Origin: Candidatus Kaiserbacteria bacterium
GTDB lineage: Bacteria > Patescibacteriota > Minisyncoccia > Phycocordibacterales > UBA2100
Length of the DNA: 42,559 nt
Assembly: GCA_016186765.1 (NCBI GenBank)
Contig: JACPLD010000001.1
Coordinates: forward strand, 1 to 42,559
Reading direction: 5' to 3'
Of the stretch, positions 32,622 through 39,980 are shown piece after piece. Under the pieces are notes generated by a model, which was not told the DNA's origin, searched no databases, and saw nothing but the letters and a program-made list of their open reading frames with translations. Position 1 is the first letter of the stretch; every line of letters begins with the position of its first letter. Made by a program: the position numbers and the translations under genes.

Positions 32622-33375
32622 AGAAAAAGAAGAGAGCTGCTACGAATATCCGGTAGATGCCGAATGGAATGAACGAGCGGGTCCGGACGAATGCGAGAAA
32701 CAGCTTGATGGTAAGCAGCGCGATCACGAACGATGTTACAAATCCGATTGCGAGTGAGAGAACATTGGCGCTCGAGAGGGAGCCGGCATTCTTGAGGAGA
32801 TCGTATCCCGTTGCGGCGAGCATCGTCGGGACGGCAAGGAGGAACGAGAACTCAACTATCGCTACGCGTCGTATACCCAATGCTAATCCTCCCACTATCG
32901 TTGCTGCGGAACGCGAGACGCCGGGTACGATAGCGATAGCTTGGAAGAGCCCGATGAGGAACGATTGCGTATAGGAGATCTCCGAAGGAGACGCTGCGCC
33001 ATCAGATTCTTTGTGGATTAGCTCGAAGACGATAAGTGCGATGCCCCCGAGGAGAAGTGCCCATAGCACGATCACCTCACTTCCCAGAAGGTACGATTTC
33101 ACGAATGGATATGCAGCAAAACCGATGATGCCTGTGGGAATGAAGCCGAGCACAAGACGTTTCAAAACTTCGAGTTCTAGGAAGGATTTCCAGTAGAGCA
33201 CGGCAACAGAAAGAATGGCACCGAGCTGAATCGCGATTTCGAATGTCTTGAGAAAATCGGATTCGGGAATGCGCAAAAGTTCGCTCACGAGAATGAGATG
33301 CCCCGTGGAAGAAACGGGCAGGAATTCGGTTGCTCCCTCGACGATGCCGAGAACAAAGCTTTCAAGGATGCCCAT
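32608..33375 (-). CDS. uppP: undecaprenyl-diphosphatase, BacA type
   Basis: Integral membrane phosphatase turning undecaprenyl diphosphate into the monophosphate carrier for wall and surface polymers. The 255-residue protein begins with the signature GIVEGATEFLPVSSTGHLIL and later has the second signature ...AIVPGVSRSAATIVGGLALG, with about seven helices. Its start overlaps the upstream PAP2 stop by 14 nt, so dgkA, PAP2 and uppP read as one operon for recycling undecaprenyl carrier. It converges on pyrB. Confidence 0.96.
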   Translation of the reverse strand: MGILESFVLGIVEGATEFLPVSSTGHLILVSELLRIPESDFLKTFEIAIQLGAILSVAVLYWKSFLELEVLKRLVLGFIPTGIIGFAAYPFVKSYLLGSEVIVLWALLLGGIALIVFELIHKESDGAASPSEISYTQSFLIGLFQAIAIVPGVSRSAATIVGGLALGIRRVAIVEFSFLLAVPTMLAATGYDLLKNAGSLSSANVLSLAIGFVTSFVIALLTIKLFLAFVRTRSFIPFGIYRIFVAALFFFFIFR

Positions 33376-33916
33376 TGCGGACTATTTTCGCATACTTCCA
33401 TCCCAGCCACACGCAAAACGAGCCCAAGAGTACTCCTCCAAGGACGTCACTTGGATAGTGAACTCCAAGGTAAATACGACTCAACGATACGAGAATGATA
33501 GTGAGTGCCATTCCTACAATGCCGACATATCGCCATATCTGTCGGTCGATACGTCGCCACGCGAGGAGTAAGAGAAAACCGTACAGCGCAACGGCAAGCG
33601 CAGCGTGAGCGCTTGGAAATGAATACCAGGTCTCGAGATAGGCTTGAAATTCGCCCGGTGGCCTCGCACGCTCGACGAGTCCCTTTAAGATAAGTATCAG
33701 TATTCCTGCCGACGCTACAGAAATCGAAAGGCCGAACGCATATGCGTATTTTCGCTTCGAAACGAGTATGAGCACTACGCATACAGCGACTGCGTAGATT
33801 AGCCATGCGCGCCCAAGCATGCTTATCCATATGAACATTGCTATGAGATTTGAATCTCGCACCGTAAAAAGCGCCTCAAGTATTCGCATGTCGAAGGCGG
33901 ACAGAGCCGCCATCAT
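33362..33916 (-). CDS. PAP2-family phosphatase (probable undecaprenyl-PP phosphatase)
   Basis: 184-residue membrane phosphatase with the three PAP2 motifs: KGLVERARPP, YSFPSAHAALAVAL (PSAH) and SRIYLGVHYPSDVLGG, in about five or six helices. It fits the BcrC/YbjG type that dephosphorylates undecaprenyl diphosphate on the outer face. Overlap with dgkA by ATGA and with uppP by 14 nt ties it to lipid carrier recycling. Phosphatidylglycerophosphate phosphatase is an alternative. Confidence 0.9.
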   Translation of the reverse strand: MMAALSAFDMRILEALFTVRDSNLIAMFIWISMLGRAWLIYAVAVCVVLILVSKRKYAYAFGLSISVASAGILILILKGLVERARPPGEFQAYLETWYSFPSAHAALAVALYGFLLLLAWRRIDRQIWRYVGIVGMALTIILVSLSRIYLGVHYPSDVLGGVLLGSFCVWLGWKYAKIVRNGHP

Positions 33917-34275
33917 ATGAGCGCAAAGAGGCGAGGCACAAAAATGATGGTGCCAATGATGAAGGCTGCGGCGGACGCAATGAGGACCGCTGCTGCGGCG
34001 AGATCTTTGATCTTCCTAATGTGAGGATCTGGGTCGCCCTTCACCATGTCGCAAAACTCCTCGAGTGCAGTATTAAAAGCTTCAGCCGCGAGCACGAAGC
34101 CGATGATGAGAATGACCAGAGCCCATTCGATGGGGGATATCGCAAGAAACCATCCGAGGAAGAGCACGAGAATCGCGACTGCTATTTGCAGCTTGAAACT
34201 GAATTCTTCCCGCCACGCGATCTGTATGCCATTCAATGCATACCGAACGTTGTGTACCTTTTTCTCGAGCGCCAT
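33913..34275 (-). CDS. dgkA: diacylglycerol/undecaprenol kinase (DgkA family)
   Basis: 120-residue, three-helix membrane kinase with the family motif AAEAFNTALEEFCDMV and the end ...KDLAAAAVLIASAAA. In Gram-positives the homologue phosphorylates undecaprenol to the monophosphate; the linkage with PAP2 and uppP favours this over diacylglycerol kinase. The open frame runs further upstream, but ATG 34275 (MALEKKVHNV) is chosen because consensus TATAAT ends 7 nt before it and the family starts here. Confidence 0.92.
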   Translation of the reverse strand: MALEKKVHNVRYALNGIQIAWREEFSFKLQIAVAILVLFLGWFLAISPIEWALVILIIGFVLAAEAFNTALEEFCDMVKGDPDPHIRKIKDLAAAAVLIASAAAFIIGTIIFVPRLFALI

Positions 34276-34282
34276 CCTCCGT

Positions 34283-34288
34283 ATTATA
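34283..34288 (-). promoter_or_regulatory. dgkA operon -10
   Basis: Consensus TATAAT on the minus strand, then ACGGAGG and the ATG at 34275. The GGAGG is adjacent to the ATG, too close for a normal Shine-Dalgarno; a leaderless message fits better. No clear -35 was seen. Confidence 0.7.
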
Positions 34289-34351
34289 CGCTGCCTTTTT
34301 TGCTGACGGACATCTTGCCGAAGAGAGAAGGGTAGATGCCGTTGTCCCCAT

Positions 34352-34386
34352 CCAAATTTGCAAGAAACTTGCAAATTTGGTAGGGT
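34352..34386 (+). promoter_or_regulatory. predicted Fur-family operator over the fur-ZIP promoter
   Basis: CCAAATTTGCAAG (34352-34364) and its perfect inverted copy (34368-34380), with AAA between. It contains TTGCAA-N5-TTGCAA (34358-34374), the layout published for the Nur (nickel Fur-family) box. TTGCAA at 34358-34363 can serve as -35, 17 bp before TAGGGT (34381-34386), so the palindrome fills -35 and spacer. The ATG follows at 34397. An attenuator hairpin is the alternative. Confidence 0.8.
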
Positions 34387-34396
34387 GGGTGGGTTC

Positions 34397-34846
34397 ATGG
34401 GGCACGGTTATAAATATTACAAAGGAAGCGACAGAAAAGTCTTACAGGCCGTTTTACGCGACAAGGATTTTTATTCCACTGAGGGGCGCCTGCAACTGCT
34501 CTCGTTTCTAAAAAAGGCCTCGGCACCAGTATCTGTTCCCGAAGTCACCAAGCAGATCGGCAAAAATCTTGTCGAAGCCAATGTCTACCGCGCGCTTGAA
34601 GCGCTTGCCGACGCCGGAGTTCTTGCTCGTTCCGACATCCGACGCGGCGGCGCACACTATGAATATCCTCATTCGCACCATCACCATATCGTCTGCAGCA
34701 ATTGTGGCCATACTGAGGAGGTCGAAGATTGTGGTGGTAAGTCGATGGAGAGACGCGCATTTCGTAACTCAGAGTCATTTGCGGAAGTTCGGACGCATGC
34801 GCTCGAATTTTTTGGCTTGTGCAGAGCCTGCGCGCACGCGCGATGA
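34397..34846 (+). CDS. Fur-family metal-responsive regulator
   Basis: 149-residue DNA-binding repressor. The N-terminal winged helix runs FYSTEGRLQLLSFLKKASAPVSVPEVTKQIGKNLVEANVYRALEALADAGVLARSDI, with the family NVYRxLexL phrase. The C-terminal half has the structural zinc site CSNCGH and C-terminal CRACAHAR, and a histidine cluster YPHSHHHH. ATG 34397 is favoured over 34358 because the latter lies in the operator. Overlap with the ZIP gene by ATGA shows an operon. Zinc (Zur-like) is the most likely signal given the partner; nickel and iron remain possible. Confidence 0.92.
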   Translation: MGHGYKYYKGSDRKVLQAVLRDKDFYSTEGRLQLLSFLKKASAPVSVPEVTKQIGKNLVEANVYRALEALADAGVLARSDIRRGGAHYEYPHSHHHHIVCSNCGHTEEVEDCGGKSMERRAFRNSESFAEVRTHALEFFGLCRACAHAR

Positions 34847-35598
34847 TTATGCTCGAAGTACTTGCTGCCTCGCTTCTCGTCATGCTCGTCTCGCTGTCGG
34901 GAAAGCTCATCACATGGCACGGCGTAGGACCTCTCATCGAGCGCAATCTGCACTTTTTTGTAAGTTTTGCAGCAGGCGTTCTCCTTATCATCGCCTATAG
35001 TCTTTCGACAGAGCTTGTCGAGCATGCGGGTTCGCTTTCGACAGGACTGCCGTGGATCGCGATAGGTGCAGTCGTCGTGCTTGTCGCCTTTCGCTACATT
35101 CCGCAGTTCCATCATCACCACGACAAAGAAGACCACCCTCATTCGATGATCGATGTCAATCGCCTCTTCGCGAGCGATGCTGTACACAATATTGGCGATG
35201 GTATCGTGATCGTTGTGTCGTTTGCCGCCTCGCCCGTGCTTGGTATCGCGAGCACCATAAGCATCATGGTGCACGAAATGCTCCAAGAGATCTCGGAATT
35301 CTTCGTGTATCGGGAAGCCGGCCTACCGGTTCGCCTCGCACTCACCTTAAATTTCATTACCTCAGGCACCATTCTCATTGGTACATTTGGTGCATTCTTT
35401 CTCTTGGAGAGATTCGAGGCGCTCGAAGTGCCGCTGCTTGGTCTGTCAGCAGGTTCTTACCTCGTGGTAGTCTTTCATGATCTCATTCCGCACTCGATCT
35501 CGAAGGGTAACGGCCGCGCTCATCTCGCAAAACACGCAGCGTTTTTTGTGGCAGGTCTCGCCCTCATGGCGGTTCTCGTCACGTTTCTCCCGGCATAG
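34843..35598 (+). CDS. ZIP-family metal transporter
   Basis: 251-residue membrane protein with about eight helices. A histidine-rich cytoplasmic-type loop (FHHHHDKEDHPHS) follows helix 3. Metal-path motifs are SDAVHNIGDGIVI (canonical HNxxDG) and MVHEMLQEISEF (HExxxE). ZIP proteins bring zinc and related divalent metals into the cytoplasm. ATG 34843 (MIMLEVL) overlaps the Fur stop. Under the palindromic operator, metal depletion would raise both regulator and transporter (inference). Confidence 0.93.
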   Translation: MIMLEVLAASLLVMLVSLSGKLITWHGVGPLIERNLHFFVSFAAGVLLIIAYSLSTELVEHAGSLSTGLPWIAIGAVVVLVAFRYIPQFHHHHDKEDHPHSMIDVNRLFASDAVHNIGDGIVIVVSFAASPVLGIASTISIMVHEMLQEISEFFVYREAGLPVRLALTLNFITSGTILIGTFGAFFLLERFEALEVPLLGLSAGSYLVVVFHDLIPHSISKGNGRAHLAKHAAFFVAGLALMAVLVTFLPA

Positions 35599-35630
35599 CG
35601 CGTCGAAATTCTAGTGCTAGGATAGCGGGC

Positions 35631-36050
35631 ATGCAGCCAGTGTGGCATGGGGCTATCGGACTCGGGCTGATCGTAGCCTTTTTTTGCGTCCTCGGAGTGA
35701 TTGCATATCAGCTCTACGGACCGGGTATCGATTTCGATGTTCCGGATTATTTGCTTCCAGCCGGCTGGGCGACCACGACCGGGCAGGCGGTTGTAGGAGA
35801 CCCGCTCGCAGACTATGCGGGAGCGCTGTTCGAATGTGCTGATGAAAAAGCCCTCAAAGCAGAATTTCTCGATGGGAGCATTCGCCTCGTACTTTCTGAC
35901 GGTCGACAGCTGAGCCTTCCGCAAACGGTTTCGGCAAGTGGCGTGCGATACGCGAATACGGATGAAAGCTTCGTATTTTGGAACAAAGGGATTACGGCAT
36001 ATATTGAGGAGAGCGGAACGCAAACATACTCATCCTGTCTGCAGCAATAA
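35631..36050 (+). CDS. MliC-like lysozyme-inhibitor domain protein
   Basis: 139 residues: one N-terminal membrane segment (8-28), linker, then an MliC-type domain (about 66-138): FECADEKALKAEFLDG, VRLVLSDGRQLSLPQTVSASGVRYAN, ESFVFWNKGITAYIEESG and Y-S-S-C. Two cysteines (C69, C136) could form the family disulfide, and the SASGxxY serine and FVFWNKG lysine match residues used by MliC/PliC to block the lysozyme active site. TAGGAT ends 7 nt before the ATG. It is anchored outside the cell; protection against host or predator lysozyme is inferred. Confidence 0.85.
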   Translation: MQPVWHGAIGLGLIVAFFCVLGVIAYQLYGPGIDFDVPDYLLPAGWATTTGQAVVGDPLADYAGALFECADEKALKAEFLDGSIRLVLSDGRQLSLPQTVSASGVRYANTDESFVFWNKGITAYIEESGTQTYSSCLQQ

Positions 36051-36079
36051 GAAGGAGCTGCGTGGTATGATGATTTTTC

Positions 36080-37528
36080 ATGGGTGAAGCTGATATCCGC
36101 GCCGAACGTCTCAAAAAGCTCGAGATACTCAAAAAGGCCGGCATGGATCCGTATCCTGCCGAAAGTGAGCGCGACACGTCTATCGCTGAGTTTCTTGCTG
36201 ACTTTGGAGCGCTCATGAAGAAAAGCCGCACTATCAGGCTTGCGGGCCGCATTATGGCGCGCCGCGGGCAAGGCGGAATAATATTTGCTGACGTCTCAGA
36301 TGGGACCGGCCGCGCACAGATTGTTCTGCAAGCAGACAGTAAAGTGGATATCAAACTTTTCGATCAGGCGGTTGACGTGGGAGATTTTGTCCAGTTCTCC
36401 GGTACTGCATTTCAGACAAAACGCGGCGAGAAATCGCTGAAAGTTGGAAGTTGGAAAGTGCTTGCGAAATCTCTCCTTCCTATTCCCGATGAGTGGTATG
36501 GCCTCAAAGATGAAGAATTAGTCTTACGGCAGCGGTATCTCGATATCCTTCTCAACGACGACGTGCGAGCAATGTTCGAGCGCCGCGCGAAATTCTGGCA
36601 GGTAATTCGGGATTTCTACCTTAAGCGTGGGTTTCTCGAAGTTGAATCTCCTGTGCTGGAAAATACGCCGGGAGGCGCCGATGCGCGGCCGTTCATTACG
36701 CATCACAATGCTTTGGGCATCGACGTCTATCTGCGCATCTCGCTCGAGCTATGGCACAAGCGGCTTCTCGTTGCGGGGCTCCCGAAGGTCTTCGAGATAG
36801 GTCGCGTATTTCGCAATGAAGGGCAGTCACGAGAGCATCTGCAGGATTTTACCTTTCTGGAATCGTATGAGGCCTACAGCGATATGCAAAAGGGAATGCA
36901 ATTTGCACAAGAGCTCTACCGGTATGTCGCAAAGGAAGTCTATGGCAAGTATACGTTCGAGATCGGCGATCATACTATCGATCTTGCCGAAGATTGGCCG
37001 CTCGTTGATTTCAGTGACGTCGTGCGAAAGGAATTCGGCATCAGTCCGCTGACAGCAGACGAATCGGAAATTATGCACGCGGCTTCGAGGGCGGGAGCAG
37101 AAGCCCATGCTCTTGCGAACAAAGAGCGTGCTGTTGACTACCTCTGGAAGAAGACTCGTAAGAGAATTTCTGGTCCTGCGTTTCTGGTAGGGATTCCTGT
37201 GTACCTTGAGCCTCTTGCGAAGCGCTCTACAGAGAATCCCGGGACCGTCGAGCGGCTGCAAGTCATCATCGCTGGCACCGAGATGGGCAAGGGCTTCAGC
37301 GAGCTCAACGATCCTCTCGATCAGCGCGCCCGCTTCGAGGAGCAGCAGAAGTTGCGCGACCAAGGCGATGAAGAGGCGCAACGCTTGGATCTCGACTACA
37401 TCCGCGCAATGGAGTATGGCATGCCGCCTGCCTTCGGCTTTGGCGTTTCGGAGCGACTCTTTGCTTTCCTCGAAAATAAACCTGCTTACCTCGCGCAGTT
37501 ATTCCCCCTCCTGCGCCCGAAGCAATGA
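36080..37528 (+). CDS. lysS: lysine--tRNA ligase, class II
   Basis: Charges tRNA-Lys. The 482-residue class II enzyme has the OB-fold anticodon domain (TIRLAGRIMARRGQGGIIFADVSDGTG), then motif 2 KVFEIGRVFRNEGQSREHLQDFTFLESYEAY. Motif 3 is divergent: PPAFGFGVSERLFAFLENKP in place of the usual GxGIDRL, keeping the Arg. TATGAT (36066-36071) lies 8 nt before the ATG. Its stop overlaps msrA by ATGA. Length is near normal. Confidence 0.93.
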   Translation: MGEADIRAERLKKLEILKKAGMDPYPAESERDTSIAEFLADFGALMKKSRTIRLAGRIMARRGQGGIIFADVSDGTGRAQIVLQADSKVDIKLFDQAVDVGDFVQFSGTAFQTKRGEKSLKVGSWKVLAKSLLPIPDEWYGLKDEELVLRQRYLDILLNDDVRAMFERRAKFWQVIRDFYLKRGFLEVESPVLENTPGGADARPFITHHNALGIDVYLRISLELWHKRLLVAGLPKVFEIGRVFRNEGQSREHLQDFTFLESYEAYSDMQKGMQFAQELYRYVAKEVYGKYTFEIGDHTIDLAEDWPLVDFSDVVRKEFGISPLTADESEIMHAASRAGAEAHALANKERAVDYLWKKTRKRISGPAFLVGIPVYLEPLAKRSTENPGTVERLQVIIAGTEMGKGFSELNDPLDQRARFEEQQKLRDQGDEEAQRLDLDYIRAMEYGMPPAFGFGVSERLFAFLENKPAYLAQLFPLLRPKQ

Positions 37529-38091
37529 AGACCGTTTACGGTGAGCGAAGTCGAACCGCTGTTTTTGGAGGCGGATGTTTTTGGTGCACAGAGGCAGTAT
37601 TTCAAATGCTGAAGGGGGTTACAAAGGTCGAGCCTGGTTATTCCGGGGGGAAAATGGACGATCCGACTTATGAGGCTGTCTCAAGCGGGACGACAGGACA
37701 CGCAGAGGTCATTCGTGTGACATACGATCCTGTCCTCATCTCATATGACGATTTGCTCACTGTTTTCTTCGGCTCTCACGATCCGACGAGCATGAATCGG
37801 CAAGGCGGAGATGTGGGAGAGCAGTACCGCTCGATAATCTTTTATCAGACCGATGACGAGCAACGTGTCGCCGAGAAGAAGATTGCAGAGATAAATGAAA
37901 GCCTCAAGGATGGTACACGCATCGTCACAGAGCTCGCGCCATTCAGAAATTTCTACAAAGCAGAGGATTACCATCAGAATTACTACAAGACCAATACGAG
38001 CGCTCCCTACTGCCAGCTCGTTATCGAGCCCAAGATCGAAAAAGTTCGCAAGCGCTTTGCTGAGCTGCTCAACGACAATGCAAAGAAGTGA
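37525..38091 (+). CDS. msrA: peptide-methionine (S)-S-oxide reductase
   Basis: Repairs oxidised methionine. The 188-residue protein has catalytic Cys18 in FGGGCFWCTEAVF, then VEPGYSGG, TGHAEVIRVTYDP, FFGSHDPTSMNRQGGDVGEQYRS and the C-terminal PYCQL. The N-terminus carries VYGERSR between MKT and AVFGGG, from a family A repeat (37539-37558) that lies between start codon and catalytic site. The ATG overlaps the lysS stop (ATGA). Confidence 0.95.
   Translation: MKTVYGERSRTAVFGGGCFWCTEAVFQMLKGVTKVEPGYSGGKMDDPTYEAVSSGTTGHAEVIRVTYDPVLISYDDLLTVFFGSHDPTSMNRQGGDVGEQYRSIIFYQTDDEQRVAEKKIAEINESLKDGTRIVTELAPFRNFYKAEDYHQNYYKTNTSAPYCQLVIEPKIEKVRKRFAELLNDNAKK
37539..37558 (-). repeat. family A palindromic repeat at the msrA N-terminus
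   Basis: CGGT and ACCG arms around GAGCGAAGTCGA. It is the reverse of the GGTTCGACTTCGCTCACC-type core seen in ftsQ, so this copy is inserted in the opposite orientation, yet leaves the frame open (YGERSRT). Confidence 0.65.
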
Positions 38092-38509
38092 ATTCGAAAA
38101 ATTGGTGGCCGAAGGATATGAGCGTCTGCCGAAATGGGTCCAGCAGAAAATAAAAAATGTTGGTCTCCTCGTTGAGGATGAGCCGTCAGAGGAAGACCGA
38201 AAAGCGCAAGGACTCTCCGACGACGAGACGCTTCTTGGCCTCTACAAGGGCATTCCTCTCTCCGAACGTGGGGAGCACTACGGTGTGGGCCCAACTATGC
38301 CCGACACGATTACGCTCTATCAGATTCCGATCGAAGATGCCGCCGAAGAATTAAGGACTTACGATGTCGTTAATAACGACTTACGAAGTCGTTATTTGGA
38401 AAACGTCAGGAAAGTTGTGGCAGAAACCATTTGGCATGAGTTTGCACACCATTTTGGGATGGATGAGGGAGAGGTGCAGGCTCGGGAGCATCGACGGAAA
38501 GATTTTTAG
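38078..38509 (+). CDS. zincin-like metallopeptidase family protein
   Basis: 143-residue minimal metalloprotease: FEKLVAEGYERLPKWVQQKIKNVGLLVEDEP at the N-terminus, LLGLYKGIPLSERGEHYG, TITLYQIPIED, and HEFAHHFGMDEGEV with zinc ligands H120, H124 and Glu121. Between PIEDAAEE and the helix before the HExxH site lie about 15 extra residues (LRTYDVVNNDLRSRY, 92-106) encoded by a tandem palindromic repeat. ATG 38078 overlaps msrA by 14 nt. No signal peptide. Substrate unknown. Confidence 0.9.
   Translation: MQRSEFEKLVAEGYERLPKWVQQKIKNVGLLVEDEPSEEDRKAQGLSDDETLLGLYKGIPLSERGEHYGVGPTMPDTITLYQIPIEDAAEELRTYDVVNNDLRSRYLENVRKVVAETIWHEFAHHFGMDEGEVQAREHRRKDF
38356..38396 (+). repeat. family C palindrome and tandem copy inside the zincin gene
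   Basis: AATAACGACTT (38372-38382) and AAGTCGTTATT (38386-38396) are perfect 11-bp inverted arms around ACG. GACTTACGATGTCGTTA (38356-38372) and GACTTACGAAGTCGTTA (38378-38394) are 22-bp-period direct repeats with one mismatch. The element is translated in frame. Confidence 0.85.
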
Positions 38510-38556
38510 AGCACAGATATTTTTCTGCTGAGAAATTTCTCTCCTTAGCTGGGGTA

Positions 38557-38640
38557 GGAACCTCCGCCATGCAATTTTCCGCCTGCGAAACTCGCTACGC
38601 TCAAACAGTCCTCGTCGAAAAATTGCATGGCGGAGGTTCC
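38557..38640. repeat. 84-bp element with 22-bp perfect terminal inverted repeats
   Basis: GGAACCTCCGCCATGCAATT and two more T (38557-38578) recur as a perfect inverted copy at 38619-38640, with a 40-bp centre. It fills most of the zincin-tyrS gap and makes a very long hairpin in RNA. No ORF inside. It resembles a miniature inverted-repeat element more than a terminator, as no U-run follows. Confidence 0.9.
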
Positions 38641-38714
38641 AGAACGACGCGCTCCGCGAGTCTCTAAAAACCTTCCCGCCGCCACTCCCTTCGCATGGTA
38701 TAGTGGTGGCAAAT

Positions 38715-39968
38715 ATGGCGAAACTTTCGGCAATTCTCAAAGAGCGCGGCTATGTGTATCAGTTTTCTTCCGAAAAACTCGAAGAGATTACCGACGGCCC
38801 CAAGCGCACGCTCTACCTTGGCATTGACCCCTCCGCTGATTCGCTTCAAGTTGGTCAGCTCCAAGCGTTCCTCGTTCTTCGGTATTTTCTCGAGGACGGG
38901 CACAAAGTAATCCTCGTCATCGGCCGCGGCACGGGAATGATAGGTGATCCTGGTGGCAAAGCGGCAGAGCGAGCGTTACTCGACGCCGAGACGGTCGCTC
39001 GGAATGCCGAGAAAATTTCGGAACAGGTGAAACGATTGTTTGGCTCCGAGGATTTCACGCTTGTCGATAACGCCGAATGGCTAGGGAAGCTGCATCTGAT
39101 CGAATTCCTCCGAGAAGTCGGGAAGCATTTCACGGTAAATGCGATGCTCCAGCGCGACTTCATCAGGGACCGCGTCAAGGATCCGGAGAAAGGCATTTCG
39201 TACACGGAATTTTCATACGCGCTCCTGCAGGCCTATGACTACCTTTACCTGCACGAGAAACATGGTTGCGACCTTCAGGTTGGTGGCTCGGATCAGTGGG
39301 GCAACATTATCTCTGGTGTCGATTTTATCCGTCGCAGGACGGGTGAGGTTGTGTATGCGTTTACGTGGCCACTCTTGGTCGACAAAACCACTGGCCGGAA
39401 ATTCGGCAAGAGCGAAGCTGGCACCATATGGCTCGAAGCGGCAAAAACCTCGCCGTACCAGTTTTACCAATTTTGGATCAATGCGGAGGATGAGAATCTT
39501 CGAGAATATCTCTTAAAAATGACCATGCTCTCGAAGACAGAGATCGACGCGGCACTCGAGCTGCACAAGCGTGATCCGAAGGAGCGGCACGGCCAGCAGA
39601 TCCTCGCGCTCGAGGTGACGAAGCTCGTACATGGAGAGGAGGAAGCAATGAAAGCGGAGCGTATCTCGCAGGTCCTGTTTGGCGACGGAAATGTGCGAGG
39701 GCTCGAGCGCGATTCACTTGAGATGCTGAAGAGCACTGCGCCTTCACAACAAGTTCAGACGGGATTCCCTATCATAGACGCGCTGGTGGCCGCCGGGCTA
39801 TGCCACTCTAAAAGGGAGGCGCGCCAATTCCTTGCGGACGAGGCTGTCATGCTGAACGGCCAAACGATCACCGACCCGAAGCGGAAGCTCGGGCCGGATG
39901 ATTTTTATGAGGGGATTGCTCTGCTTGCGCGAGGCAAGAAGAATGTGTGCGTGCTAATGCTTTCTTGA
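38715..39968 (+). CDS. tyrS: tyrosine--tRNA ligase with QVGQ in place of HIGH
   Basis: Charges tRNA-Tyr. The 417-residue class I enzyme has LYLGIDPSADSLQVGQLQAF, where the HIGH-like motif reads Q45-V-G-Q48, then the tyrosine site (SYALLQAYDYLYLHEKHGCDLQVGGSDQWGN), KFGKS loop, and C-terminal S4 RNA-binding domain (CHSKREARQFLADEAVMLNGQ). All other landmarks are normal. ATG 38715 is preferred to GTG 38703 because TATAGT (38699-38704) would leave the latter untranscribed. Confidence 0.94.
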   Translation: MAKLSAILKERGYVYQFSSEKLEEITDGPKRTLYLGIDPSADSLQVGQLQAFLVLRYFLEDGHKVILVIGRGTGMIGDPGGKAAERALLDAETVARNAEKISEQVKRLFGSEDFTLVDNAEWLGKLHLIEFLREVGKHFTVNAMLQRDFIRDRVKDPEKGISYTEFSYALLQAYDYLYLHEKHGCDLQVGGSDQWGNIISGVDFIRRRTGEVVYAFTWPLLVDKTTGRKFGKSEAGTIWLEAAKTSPYQFYQFWINAEDENLREYLLKMTMLSKTEIDAALELHKRDPKERHGQQILALEVTKLVHGEEEAMKAERISQVLFGDGNVRGLERDSLEMLKSTAPSQQVQTGFPIIDALVAAGLCHSKREARQFLADEAVMLNGQTITDPKRKLGPDDFYEGIALLARGKKNVCVLMLS

Positions 39969-39980
39969 TAGAGTAGCCGG

